This document shows positions 28,220 to 36,567 of a stretch of DNA of 64,000 nt, in pieces. The position numbers and the translations under genes were made by a program. The notes beneath the pieces were generated by a model. That model ran no database searches. It was given only the letters and a program-made list of their open reading frames with translations, and was not told the origin of the DNA. Each line of letters begins with the position of its first letter. The first letter of the stretch is position 1. Source of the stretch: Corynebacterium cystitidis (lineage in GTDB: Bacteria > Actinomycetota > Actinomycetes > Mycobacteriales > Mycobacteriaceae); assembly GCF_900187295.1 (NCBI RefSeq), contig NZ_LT906473.1, positions 1,798,001-1,862,000 of the forward strand. The letters are read 5' to 3'.

Positions 28220-29787
28220 GGTGTCGCCTCCAAAGTAGGACCGACAGGTGGGGTCAGCTCCAGGGGTGCGCGGCTAAAGCCCGCCTCCGAATTCTTCGGT
28301 AGCACCAACCGGAACTGCGAGCCTACGCCCGCGGTCCCGCCTGCATCAAGGATGCCCTTATGCAAAATAGCGTCCTCGCGCGCGATCGCAAGACCTAAAC
28401 CAGTGCCACCTGAATGTCGTTTTCGGGAGGCGTCAGCACGCCAGAACCGGTTAAACACTAACTCTTCCTGCCCAGGTTTTAACCCCACCCCGTGGTCGGT
28501 CACAGTGAACACCACGGCCTCATCGTTATCCACCAGTCGGACATCCACCGGGTTGCCCTCCGAGTGGTCCAACGCATTAGCAAGCAGGTTGCGCAAAATC
28601 CGCTCAATTCTCCGGGCATCGCCTTCCATGTCCACCGGTTCGTCTGGGACGTCGAAGTTGACCTCCACGTCCAACTCGTCGGCCAGGTGTTTGGTTTGCT
28701 CCCAAGCGGATTCCAGCGGGGCCTGCGCCTGAATGTTCGTGACAGCCAAATCGGCCACGCCGGCGTCATGACGCGAAATCTCCAGCAAGTCGCCCAGCAG
28801 CGCCTCGAAGCGGTCAAGCTCACGGATCATCAATTGGCTGGCGCGCTTGGTGTGGGGTTCCAGCGAATCTTCCTCGGCGGCGATCATGTCGGCGGCCATG
28901 CGCACGGTGGTCAGCGGCGTACGCAGCTCGTGGGAGACATCAGAGGTGAACTGCCGTTGCAGGTCACCGTACTCCTCCAGCTGGTGAATTTGGCTGGATA
29001 GTTTGTCAGCCATGTTGTTAAAAGATAACGCGAGGCGGGCCATCTCATCTTCGCCTTCCACCGCCATGCGCTCACGCAAATGCCCAGACGCCAAACGTTC
29101 CGCAATACGCGACGCCGAGCGAATCGGCCCAGTAATCTGCTGGCTGGCCAACCAGGCAATCCCCACCAGCAGCACAATGACCACCAGCGCCGCAGTAGCT
29201 AACAGGCCACGCATCAGCGCCATCGTGGATTCCTCAGACTCCATCGACAACACCAGGTACACCTGCAGGTTTTGGATGTCTGCATCTGTCGGCGTACCGA
29301 TAATCAGCGCGTTAAACGAGGTGCCGTCGGAACGCTCCATCGGAGCAAACTGGTACGACACCTGACCCTGCGACACGAAATTGCGCAGATTCTGCGGAAT
29401 CCGGTAGCCCTCGGGGCTCGTCGTCATGTCCCCTCCAGCCCCTTCAACAACGAGCACCGGCTCGAACACCGCCGGGGTTTCCGCTGTGTTCTGGGTTTGA
29501 CTGGTGAGGGAGGCCCGGGCAGAGTTCAATCTGACTTGGGTGCTTGTCGACGAACCGGTGGCGTTGATCTGCTGCTCAACGGTAGTCCGCGCGCGGTCAA
29601 TCTGGCTATCCGCCACGTCAATCTTTGTGGCGACCAAACGTTGGGTGACCACTGTAGACAGGGCGAAAGCCAACACCATCATCACGATGGCTGCCGCAAT
29701 AATGACAGAACCGATGAAGCGTATCTGCAAGGAGGTACGCCACGACTCGGAAAACCGGTCTTTGAGCCGGCGAAGTGCTTGAATCAG
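28216..29787 (-). CDS. mtrB: Sensor histidine kinase MtrB
   Basis: Membrane kinase of the cell-wall/division regulator MtrAB. Two membrane segments bracket an extracellular domain; then HAMP (QQITGPIRSASR), H-box DVSHELRTPL (His about 286), N-box NLLANALDHSEG, G-boxes DHGVGLKPG and HSGGTGLGLAIA. The start is a problem. The first ATG/GTG/TTG is a TTG at 29730 inside the first membrane helix without a ribosome site. The frame stays open upstream, encoding ALRRLKDRFSESWRTSLQIR, which resembles MtrB N-termini. I place the start at CTG 29785-29787, about 9 nt after GGGGAG. The mtrA stop lies 32 bp upstream. Confidence 0.9.
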   Translation of the reverse strand: MIQALRRLKDRFSESWRTSLQIRFIGSVIIAAAIVMMVLAFALSTVVTQRLVATKIDVADSQIDRARTTVEQQINATGSSTSTQVRLNSARASLTSQTQNTAETPAVFEPVLVVEGAGGDMTTSPEGYRIPQNLRNFVSQGQVSYQFAPMERSDGTSFNALIIGTPTDADIQNLQVYLVLSMESEESTMALMRGLLATAALVVIVLLVGIAWLASQQITGPIRSASRIAERLASGHLRERMAVEGEDEMARLALSFNNMADKLSSQIHQLEEYGDLQRQFTSDVSHELRTPLTTVRMAADMIAAEEDSLEPHTKRASQLMIRELDRFEALLGDLLEISRHDAGVADLAVTNIQAQAPLESAWEQTKHLADELDVEVNFDVPDEPVDMEGDARRIERILRNLLANALDHSEGNPVDVRLVDNDEAVVFTVTDHGVGLKPGQEELVFNRFWRADASRKRHSGGTGLGLAIAREDAILHKGILDAGGTAGVGSQFRLVLPKNSEAGFSRAPLELTPPVGPTLEATP

Positions 29788-29819
29788 GACTTCACGCTCC
29801 CCTTTTGACTTTCGAGTGC

Positions 29820-30503
29820 TTAATCGCCAGGCGTGCCGGTCTTATAGCCAACACCACGCACGGTCAGCACAATCTGTGGGTCTTCCGGATCCTTCTCAAT
29901 CTTGGACCGAAGCCGCTGCACATGCACATTGACCAAACGGGTATCGGAAGCGTGGCGGTAGCCCCACACCGACTCCAACAGTTCTTCGCGAGTGTGCACC
30001 TGCTTCGGCTTGCGCGCCATTTCCAGCAGCAGGTCAAATTCGAGCGGGGTGAGTGCAATTTCTTCATCGCCACGCTTGACCATGTGCTGTGGCACGTCGA
30101 TGGTCAGGTCACCCACCTCAATGATCTCCGATGGTTCCTCGTCGGTTCGGCGCAGGCGCGCGCGAATACGGGCGACCAGCTCTTTCGGTTTAAACGGTTT
30201 AGTGATGTAGTCATCCGCCCCAGACTCCAGGCCGAGGACCACGTCCACCGTGTCGGTCTTCGCGGTGAGCATCACAATCGGCACAGAGGATTCCGCGCGG
30301 ATCGCCTTACAGATATCCACACCATTCATACCGGGCAGCATGAGGTCTAGAAGGATCAGGTCTGGATCATGCTCACGAAACGCCGGCACCGCCTCGTTGC
30401 CATCATTGACCACGATGGGGTCCAAGCCCTCGGCCTCGAGGACAATCGAAAGCATCTCGGAGATCGCTGGATCATCATCGACGACAAGAATCTTGTTGGA
30501 CAT
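29820..30503 (-). CDS. mtrA: Response regulator MtrA
   Basis: 227 residues, OmpR family. The receiver has DD at 10-11, phospho-acceptor D53 in LLDLMLPG and K102 in TKPF; the winged-helix DNA-binding domain ends with RLRSKIEKDPEDPQ and VRGVGYK. It controls peptidoglycan hydrolases and osmoprotection genes in corynebacteria. ATG at 30501-30503 after GAAGGAG. It lies in the order tmk-mtrA-mtrB-lpqB. A possible binding site for it is noted at 33398-33413. Confidence 0.96.
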   Translation of the reverse strand: MSNKILVVDDDPAISEMLSIVLEAEGLDPIVVNDGNEAVPAFREHDPDLILLDLMLPGMNGVDICKAIRAESSVPIVMLTAKTDTVDVVLGLESGADDYITKPFKPKELVARIRARLRRTDEEPSEIIEVGDLTIDVPQHMVKRGDEEIALTPLEFDLLLEMARKPKQVHTREELLESVWGYRHASDTRLVNVHVQRLRSKIEKDPEDPQIVLTVRGVGYKTGTPGD

Positions 30504-30533
30504 GCCGGCTCCTTCTGAGGTGTTCAGCCCGTT

Positions 30534-31151
30534 TTATAGTTTTCGGATCTCTTGCAGAATAGCGTCCACAGCGTCAGAGTGCACCCATTGACCCGCCCAT
30601 TTACTTTCCGCAAGGTACACGTATGCCTCATACGTTGCCTGCTGCAGATCACTGTCGCGCTCGTAACTGTCGCGCGTGCGCGTTACATCCGTCGCCTCCC
30701 GCTTCCGCGCGCGTTTCGACGCTTCCTCCGGGGCGGTGGACAGCAGGATCTGCAGCTGTGGTTGTGGCAGCTCGAGGCGGCCGTATTCCAACTGCCCCAC
30801 CCAGTCGATCACCCCGTAGTCACCGGTGCGAGCCGCCGTGTAAGCAGCATTCGACGCAACATAGCGGTCTAAAAGCAACACGCGATCGTCGCCACGCGCG
30901 AACGCGTCCAGCCGATCCTTCGCCCCGGCGCGATCCAGAGCAAACAACGTTGCCATGGCGTAGGCAGAAGCGGTGAGATCGCCCATGCGCCCGTGCAGTG
31001 CTTCGTGGGCAAGTTGGGCGTGGATGGAATCGTCGTAACGCGGAAACGACAGGGTGTCCACCTCAGCGAAGTCCTGCGCAAGATCGGTGCGCAGGGCCCG
31101 CATGAGAGTATTTTTGCCTGCGCCGTCGATTCCTTCAATCGCGATGATCAT
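30534..31151 (-). CDS. tmk: Thymidylate kinase
   Basis: 205 residues. P-loop EGIDGAGKNT at the N-terminus, DR(Y)V motif in LLLDRYVASNAAY and a lid region with KRARKRE. It makes dTDP from dTMP in the cytosol. ATG at 31149-31151. It lies 30 bp upstream of mtrA and 15 bp after ahcY, as in M. tuberculosis (Rv3247c), so transcription may continue from ahcY into mtrAB. Confidence 0.93.
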   Translation of the reverse strand: MIIAIEGIDGAGKNTLMRALRTDLAQDFAEVDTLSFPRYDDSIHAQLAHEALHGRMGDLTASAYAMATLFALDRAGAKDRLDAFARGDDRVLLLDRYVASNAAYTAARTGDYGVIDWVGQLEYGRLELPQPQLQILLSTAPEEASKRARKREATDVTRTRDSYERDSDLQQATYEAYVYLAESKWAGQWVHSDAVDAILQEIRKL

Positions 31152-31166
31152 GAGTCAGTTGCGCAA

Positions 31167-32624
31167 CTAGTAGCGGTAGTGTTCCGGCTTGTATGGGCCA
31201 GCCACATCGACACCGATGTACTCGGCTTGCTCCTTAGTCAGCTCAGTCAAGTTACCGCCGAGCGCTTCGACGTGGACGCGTGCGACCTTCTCATCCAGAA
31301 TCTTCGGCAGGCGGTAAACCTCGTTATCGTAGTTGTCCGCGTTTTGGAACAGCTCGATCTGCGCGATGGTCTGGTCCGCGAACGAATTCGACATCACAAA
31401 CGATGGGTGGCCGGTCGCATTACCCAGGTTGAGCAGGCGGCCTTCCGACAGCACAATGATCGAGTTACCACTGGGCAAAGTGAACAAGTCTACCTGCGGC
31501 TTGATATTTGTGCGCGACACATCGTCGCGATGGATCAGCGACGCCATGTCGATCTCATTATCAAAGTGGCCGATGTTGCCCAGCACAGCGTGGTCCTTCA
31601 TCTGCTGCATGTGCTCGAAAGTAATGATGCCTTTGTTGCCGGTCGCGGTAATCACAATGTCGGCCTCGGCGATCGCATCCTCGGTAACTACCACATCGAA
31701 GCCATCCATCAAGGCCTGCAGCGCATTGATCGGATCGACCTCGGTTACAGCGACAATCGCGCCCTGGCCGTCGAGTGCTTCAGCCACGCCCTTGCCCACA
31801 TCACCGTAACCACACACCAGGGCCTTCTTGCCGGCGATCAACATATCTGTGCCGCGGTTCAGGCCATCAATGACGGAGTGACGAGTGCCGTAACGGTTAT
31901 CAAACTTGGACTTGGTCACCGCGTCATTGACGTTCATCGCTGGGAATGGCAGGGTGCCCTCCTTAGCGAAGTGGTACAGGCGGTGCACACCCGTAGTGGT
32001 CTCCTCCGTGACACCCTTGACGGACTCTGCGGTCTTGGTCCACTTGTTACCACCCTCCTCAAGGGTGCGCTTCAGCATGGCGTAGAAAACAACCTGCTCT
32101 TCGGAGTCGCCGTCCTGTGGCGATGGCACAGCGCCCGCCTTTTCAAACTCCATACCCTTAATAACGGCCGAGGTAGCGTCGCCACCGTCGTCGAGGATCA
32201 TGTTTGGGTAAACACCCTCGCCCCAGCTGAAGATCTCGTTGACGCAGTCCCAATACTCCTCAAGGGTCTCACCCTTCCATGCAAACACTGGCACACCCTG
32301 CGGGTTGTCTGGAGTACCGTGCTTTCCGACGACGACCGCCGCCGCTGCTGGATCCTCAGTAGAGAAAATATTGCAGGAAGACCAGCGCACCTCTGCTCCC
32401 AGCTCGGTGAGCGTCTCGATGAGTACCGCAGTCTGCGTAGTCATGTGGATCGAGCCAGAGATACGTGCGCCCTTTAGTGGCTGTTCGTCAGCATACTCAC
32501 GGCGCAGGGCCATCAGGCCCGGCATCTCGTGTTCTGCCAGGTCGATCTGCTTGCGACCAACCTCGTAGAGGTTGATATCCGCAATCTTGTAATCGATCTT
32601 CTGTGCGCCTGCTGCATGAGCCAT
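31167..32624 (-). CDS. ahcY: Adenosylhomocysteinase
   Basis: 485 residues. Hydrolyses S-adenosylhomocysteine to adenosine and homocysteine. NAD-binding [18 protein letters not shown], substrate motifs [11 protein letters not shown] and [16 protein letters not shown], and the C-terminal KPEHYRY ending are all visible. It has the actinobacterial-type insertion (about residues 150-190). The ATG at 32622-32624 follows AAGGAG; seven upstream codons in frame are not needed. No SAH riboswitch was recognised in the 179 bp upstream. Confidence 0.96.
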   Translation of the reverse strand: MAHAAGAQKIDYKIADINLYEVGRKQIDLAEHEMPGLMALRREYADEQPLKGARISGSIHMTTQTAVLIETLTELGAEVRWSSCNIFSTEDPAAAAVVVGKHGTPDNPQGVPVFAWKGETLEEYWDCVNEIFSWGEGVYPNMILDDGGDATSAVIKGMEFEKAGAVPSPQDGDSEEQVVFYAMLKRTLEEGGNKWTKTAESVKGVTEETTTGVHRLYHFAKEGTLPFPAMNVNDAVTKSKFDNRYGTRHSVIDGLNRGTDMLIAGKKALVCGYGDVGKGVAEALDGQGAIVAVTEVDPINALQALMDGFDVVVTEDAIAEADIVITATGNKGIITFEHMQQMKDHAVLGNIGHFDNEIDMASLIHRDDVSRTNIKPQVDLFTLPSGNSIIVLSEGRLLNLGNATGHPSFVMSNSFADQTIAQIELFQNADNYDNEVYRLPKILDEKVARVHVEALGGNLTELTKEQAEYIGVDVAGPYKPEHYRY

Positions 32625-32803
32625 ATGGGTAAAACTCCTTGACAAAGTAGTGGATAGAAAAGCGTTATTTGAAACACCACCACTCTAGCCCGAAAATTTA
32701 ACTCCGGGAGATTCACCTTGGGACGGCGCTCAAGCTAACCACGGGCTAACCTTGCCTCACCGCCGGCTCACCAGCGACTGGCAGTCAGGTTTACGCCAGA
32801 GTT

Positions 32804-33157
32804 TTAAGCCAGCGCTTCGAGGAACTGGTCAATGTCGTACTCCGTGTCCACATTTTCCAGTACGGTCACGGCTGCCTCCGCCAGTGCTTCCGAGCCCTCG
32901 CCCATCAGCGACCGAATGAACGGATATTCCTCGGCAACCTCGCCTGCGGTAAACGGCGCGCCAGCCCAGATTGCTGCGATCGTCGCAGCTGCCTGCCCGT
33001 TGAGCAGTTCGTCCTCGGTTGGGTTGTCCTGGTTGGCTGCCAGCAGGCAGGCATCGTTGACGGATTCGATGATGTCAGCGTCGTCAAGCTCTGCAAGTTC
33101 ATCGAGAAACTCTACGTTGATGTCTTCCGCAAAGATCTCAGCATCCCACGTGCTCAT
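32804..33157 (-). CDS. DUF4259 domain protein
   Basis: 117 residues, very acidic. The opening MSTWDAEIFAEDINVEFLDELAEL is the DUF4259 signature (usually MGTWxxxxFxxDxAxDFxDEL). ATG with GAGGAG at ideal spacing. It stands alone between ahcY and a 311-bp gap. The function is unknown; family members are scattered in actinobacteria and firmicutes, sometimes as immunity-like orphan genes, but nothing here supports a toxin partner. Confidence 0.85.
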   Translation of the reverse strand: MSTWDAEIFAEDINVEFLDELAELDDADIIESVNDACLLAANQDNPTEDELLNGQAAATIAAIWAGAPFTAGEVAEEYPFIRSLMGEGSEALAEAAVTVLENVDTEYDIDQFLEALA

Positions 33158-33266
33158 TATGTGCTCCTCAAATAATAGTCACTAGTGAGTCCGAAAACCG
33201 GCTCCCAAAGTTAATACCTACTTGCTTTGGCATAGCTTTGTCCACTGCACGCCCCAGTTCGTCGCA

Positions 33267-33299
33267 TTTTTATCTAGTTTTTATCTAGTTTTTATCTAG
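33267..33299 (+). repeat. 3 x 11 bp perfect tandem repeat (TTTTTATCTAG)
   Basis: Three identical, head-to-tail copies of TTTTTATCTAG. Because 11 bp is close to a helical turn, the T-tracts fall on the same face and should bend the DNA. It lies about 110 bp upstream of the DUF4259 start and 170 bp upstream of the membrane-protein gene. Confidence 0.9.
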
Positions 33300-33397
33300 T
33301 TTCAGCCCAGTTAATGGTCTTTGAAGGCCTGGATCCCCTCAAAGGTGTGTAGTTGAATGGTGTCCTCCATAGAAATGTCTTACTTCTCTGCTACGTT

Positions 33398-33413
33398 GTT
33401 ACCTGTTTGTTAC
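33398..33413 (+). promoter_or_regulatory. Putative MtrA-type box (GTTAC-N6-GTTAC)
   Basis: GTTAC at 33398 and 33409, an 11-bp direct repeat; on the other strand it reads GTAAC-N6-GTAAC, which resembles the MtrA recognition pattern described in corynebacteria and streptomycetes (recalled, not checked). A third, inverted GTAAC follows at 33422. It is 55-71 bp upstream of a membrane-protein gene, and mtrA itself is 3 kb away. Confidence 0.4.
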
Positions 33414-33468
33414 GGTATGCAGTAACTCTCACTCTGCACCGCACACACCTCGTAAAGGAAGTCGGATC

Positions 33469-34347
33469 ATGAAGGACCAGAACACGCGAGTCGTGATCTT
33501 CACCATTGCTGGCCTTCTCGTGGCTGGCCTCGTCGGATGGCTCATCTGGATCACCGGAAACCCCGGAGGCCCCGGCAACATTGGAGCACTGGCGGGTTCA
33601 AGTTCACAAGTATTTGATGCAGGATGGTCCACCCCAGCCGACAATGAGGAAGCTGTGTCCTCCACCGAGGTCACTCATCTTGCCGAGCCTGACCGCACGG
33701 CCACCCCCAGCGGACTGATCCCTACGGCTGAAGACACTGCACCGCGCCCACAGGCCGCGCAACCCCGGCCCCAGGACCCGTTTCTACCCCCAAACGCAGT
33801 TGTCGACGCCCCACAAGGTCGCGTCGCCCCCACTGTGGTCTATCGGCCCACCAACGTTGTGCCCATAGCCGGTGCCGAGGCCTCCCCCGGTGCGCAACCT
33901 GAACCGTCCGCCTCACCTGCGCTTAATGACGACGCTGTGGCCGACTCTCGCGGGCCCCGAGGCCCTGAGCGCCAAGAAAGCCCTGCAACAGCCGTGCCAC
34001 AAGGTGAACCAGCCGAGCCAACCGTAGTTCCTGAACCAGGACAGGCGCCCGCTGCGCCTGCTGCGCCCGCCGAGCCTGCTGCACCCGCAGTTCCTACAGC
34101 GCCCGCGGCACCCGCAGTGCCTGCAGCGCCTACCGAGCAGGTAAGCCCTGCCCCAACGGAGCCGGCGCTACCTGAAGATCAACACTTCGTGCCAGAAACC
34201 GACGATGACCCAGCAGAACGGCCTGCCCCAGCGCCCGTCCATCAGGAAAGCCCTAACCCCCACCCCAGCAGTTCCGCATCGTCCGGAAAGCATCTGCCCT
34301 TCTGGCAGAAAATCAAAGCAAACCTGGCACGTCAGACTCGGGCATAA
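33469..34347 (+). CDS. Membrane-anchored Pro/Ala-rich envelope protein
   Basis: 292 residues. One N-terminal membrane segment (about 8-28, VVIFTIAGLLVAGLVGWLIWI) without a cleavage site, then a long low-complexity extracytoplasmic region of Pro, Ala, Glu and Thr (for example QAPAAPAAPAEPAAPA). This would span the wall layer like a stalk. It ends with a short basic segment (FWQKIKANLARQTRA). No domain is recognised. ATG after AAAGGAAG. It converges on manA with a 16-bp overlap. Confidence 0.75.
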   Translation: MKDQNTRVVIFTIAGLLVAGLVGWLIWITGNPGGPGNIGALAGSSSQVFDAGWSTPADNEEAVSSTEVTHLAEPDRTATPSGLIPTAEDTAPRPQAAQPRPQDPFLPPNAVVDAPQGRVAPTVVYRPTNVVPIAGAEASPGAQPEPSASPALNDDAVADSRGPRGPERQESPATAVPQGEPAEPTVVPEPGQAPAAPAAPAEPAAPAVPTAPAAPAVPAAPTEQVSPAPTEPALPEDQHFVPETDDDPAERPAPAPVHQESPNPHPSSSASSGKHLPFWQKIKANLARQTRA

Positions 34348-35501
34348 AACACCTCGGTGTCGGCCTTGCCAGTAAAGGAGTGCACAGGATCGCTCGCGGG
34401 AATCCATGCAGCAGCACCCGGTGTCAACTCCACCTCTCCGCACGTAGCCACCCCGGCGGTACACAACACGATGGCCGGGCCGTCAGTATCCACAGTCAGT
34501 CCGGCGTCCCCCAGCTGATGGCGCGACAAAATGAAATCGTCCACACTCACCGGGTACTCGGTCACCCCCTGCGATTCGGCTGTGTCCACCTGAGGTGAGG
34601 CCAGCGTCGAAAAGTCCAAGATGCGCACCAACTCCGGCACGTCTACATACTTGCTAGTTAACCCGCCACGAAGCACGTTATCGGAGCTGGCCATAATCTC
34701 CACGCCCAACCCGTGCAGGTAGGCATGAAGCTGGCCGGCACGCAGGTGGATCGCCTCGCCTGGCTGCAGCGTCACATGGTTAAGCAGCAAGGCCGCCAAC
34801 GCACCCACATCATCGGGGTACTGGTGCGTCAACTGAATGAACGTGCGCGCTACCTGCCCAATCCAATCGTCGCGGTCCGTGATCTTCTGGCAGGCGTCCT
34901 TGGCGTCGTCGATAAGCGAAATACGTACAGTGCGCGGGATCGTGATCCATGTCGTGAACAGGGCGCGCAGGCTGGCTTCCTCGTGCTCCGGATCGATCAT
35001 GGTGAGATACCGGTCCAGCGGCCCACATTCCAGCACGCCGAACAGTTCACGTGTCTGGTGTAAGGGGCGAAAACCAGCGAGCGCATCAAACTCAGAAAGT
35101 GCAACGATAAGCTCAGGCTTGTGATTCGGATCTTTATAGTTCCGGTTGCCGTCACCCAACGGGATACGCTGCTGATTCTCGGAGGCGAAACCTTCGCGCG
35201 CCTGCTCCAGCGACGGATGCGCCTGGAGGCTCAGCGGCTCATCCGCAGCCAGCAGCTTCAACAGGAATGGAAGTTCTTCACCGAACTTATCGACGACACG
35301 CCCACCCAACTGCCCCACCGGATCGGCGGCGATAATCTCATCCAGCGTGCGCTGGCCGATCCGCGAAGGGTCGCCGGGGTGCGCACCGTACCACAGCTCT
35401 GCTTCTGCGGTGGGCGTCGGTGAAGGAAGTCCACGCAAGTCAGCCAGCATAGTGCGCGAACCCCACGGGTAATTGCGCAGTGCACCCGTTAGTATCTCCA
35501 T
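34332..35501 (-). CDS. manA: Mannose-6-phosphate isomerase, class I
   Basis: 389 residues. Interconverts fructose-6-P and mannose-6-P. Zinc ligands of type I PMI are visible: LQAHPS, DPNHKPEL and HAYLHGLGVEIMASSDNVLRGG, with the catalytic Arg following. It feeds GDP-mannose synthesis for lipoarabinomannan and glycoproteins together with manB and the GDP-mannose pyrophosphorylase downstream in the window. ATG at 35499-35501; 40 bp separate it from the preceding gene of the cluster. Confidence 0.93.
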   Translation of the reverse strand: MEILTGALRNYPWGSRTMLADLRGLPSPTPTAEAELWYGAHPGDPSRIGQRTLDEIIAADPVGQLGGRVVDKFGEELPFLLKLLAADEPLSLQAHPSLEQAREGFASENQQRIPLGDGNRNYKDPNHKPELIVALSEFDALAGFRPLHQTRELFGVLECGPLDRYLTMIDPEHEEASLRALFTTWITIPRTVRISLIDDAKDACQKITDRDDWIGQVARTFIQLTHQYPDDVGALAALLLNHVTLQPGEAIHLRAGQLHAYLHGLGVEIMASSDNVLRGGLTSKYVDVPELVRILDFSTLASPQVDTAESQGVTEYPVSVDDFILSRHQLGDAGLTVDTDGPAIVLCTAGVATCGEVELTPGAAAWIPASDPVHSFTGKADTEVFYARV

Positions 35502-35541
35502 GGATTAGTTTTCCGATCTATGTTCCTCACAATGGCGCGTG

Positions 35542-36567
35542 TTAGTCGTCGAGCGCCGTGGTAGCAAATGCTCGGGCAATCAGCCGATAAGCCTCAGCAG
35601 TGTCCCCCAGCCGCGTCGCCAAGCTGTGTTCTGGGCGTGCATGCGGCCAAGGGGCATCGCCATGGGCCCAAACAATGGTTTTCAACGGTACCAGCCCGCT
35701 CGGCCCATCCAGGAATGGGTCATGGAAAATGTCGCCAGCGGCCGGTGGTTGTTCCAACGCGCGGGGTGTTTCATCGGGATGACAATAACCACTTGGCACA
35801 CCACGCACCGACCACAAGGTGGCCACAAACTCCGCGACGGCCCTGCCATGGCGGTTCAGCCCAGTGTGCAGGATGCGAGAACCCGCAACAAATTCACGCA
35901 ATTGGCGAGCGGGGTTGACCGTAGCATCCCGCTCAGGTGACACATTAGTAAGTTCCTCATCGATCTCGTCGGCAAGATCCTCAAGCTTCTGCACCACAAT
36001 CGGTGTAGGTTGTTCCAGCACATCGAGAACCGTCGACACCACGCCGATCGTGCGTGCCGGCGAGGCCCCCACCGCGGTAGGAAGCGCCGGAATAACCAGC
36101 GCTGCAGACGGAGTGTCGTCGATAAGCGGGCCCTGCGAAGGCCCAGCAAAAACCACCGTCGCCCCGCGCTGGCCTGCGGAAATGAGATCTCGGGAATAGT
36201 CGTCGTTGTCGGCTACATCGCCAACCATCACCACAACATCGAGGGCACCCACATACGAAGGAAGGCTGTCCACCACAAGAACCGGAACCCGCAGCGGTGA
36301 CCGCAGCTGCACAACACAGCGGGCAGCGGCGCGTGCAATCTGATCAGTTCCAACGACTACGACGCTGCGCGGCCGCATCCCATACAGATCGGCCAGACCC
36401 GCGACCGCCGCGACTGCCCGCAGCTGGGCACCTTCGTGGGCGACATCGAAAAACCGGACAGTCTCACGGTCATAATCGCAAGCGCCCTCATAGTAATTAG
36501 TGTTGCTGGAAGTGTTCTTCTCGGTGTTCTTCTCGGTGTTCTTCTCGGTGTTCATCGCATCCCACAT
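35542..36567 (-). CDS. TobH/SIS-like phosphosugar isomerase-family protein
   Basis: 341 residues. A Rossmann-like first half (RSVVVVGTDQIARAAARCVV) and a second half with SPARTIGVV suggest a double-SIS-like fold; the gene between manA and manB in actinobacteria (Rv3256c) is named TobH or phosphosugar isomerase. The reaction is not established. The N-terminus carries NTEKNTEKNTEKNT from a 3 x 12 bp repeat at 36514-36549. The ATG overlaps the manB stop (TAATG). Confidence 0.8.
   Translation of the reverse strand: MWDAMNTEKNTEKNTEKNTSSNTNYYEGACDYDRETVRFFDVAHEGAQLRAVAAVAGLADLYGMRPRSVVVVGTDQIARAAARCVVQLRSPLRVPVLVVDSLPSYVGALDVVVMVGDVADNDDYSRDLISAGQRGATVVFAGPSQGPLIDDTPSAALVIPALPTAVGASPARTIGVVSTVLDVLEQPTPIVVQKLEDLADEIDEELTNVSPERDATVNPARQLREFVAGSRILHTGLNRHGRAVAEFVATLWSVRGVPSGYCHPDETPRALEQPPAAGDIFHDPFLDGPSGLVPLKTIVWAHGDAPWPHARPEHSLATRLGDTAEAYRLIARAFATTALDD

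Larger units (their letters stand above)
33158..33468. other. Divergent intergenic region with tandem repeats and a putative MtrA-type site
   Basis: 311 bp without a gene, between two divergent genes. It is markedly AT-rich. It holds a 3 x 11 bp tandem repeat (33267-33299) and, nearer the rightward gene, a direct repeat of GTTAC. AAAGGAAG precedes the ATG at 33469. No confident -35/-10 pair was assigned. Confidence 0.6.

Noticed and set aside
30993..32477. A 494-codon frame opposite ahcY and tmk
   Set aside because: Shadow of ahcY, caused by codon bias; no domain pattern, and it runs across two convincing genes.
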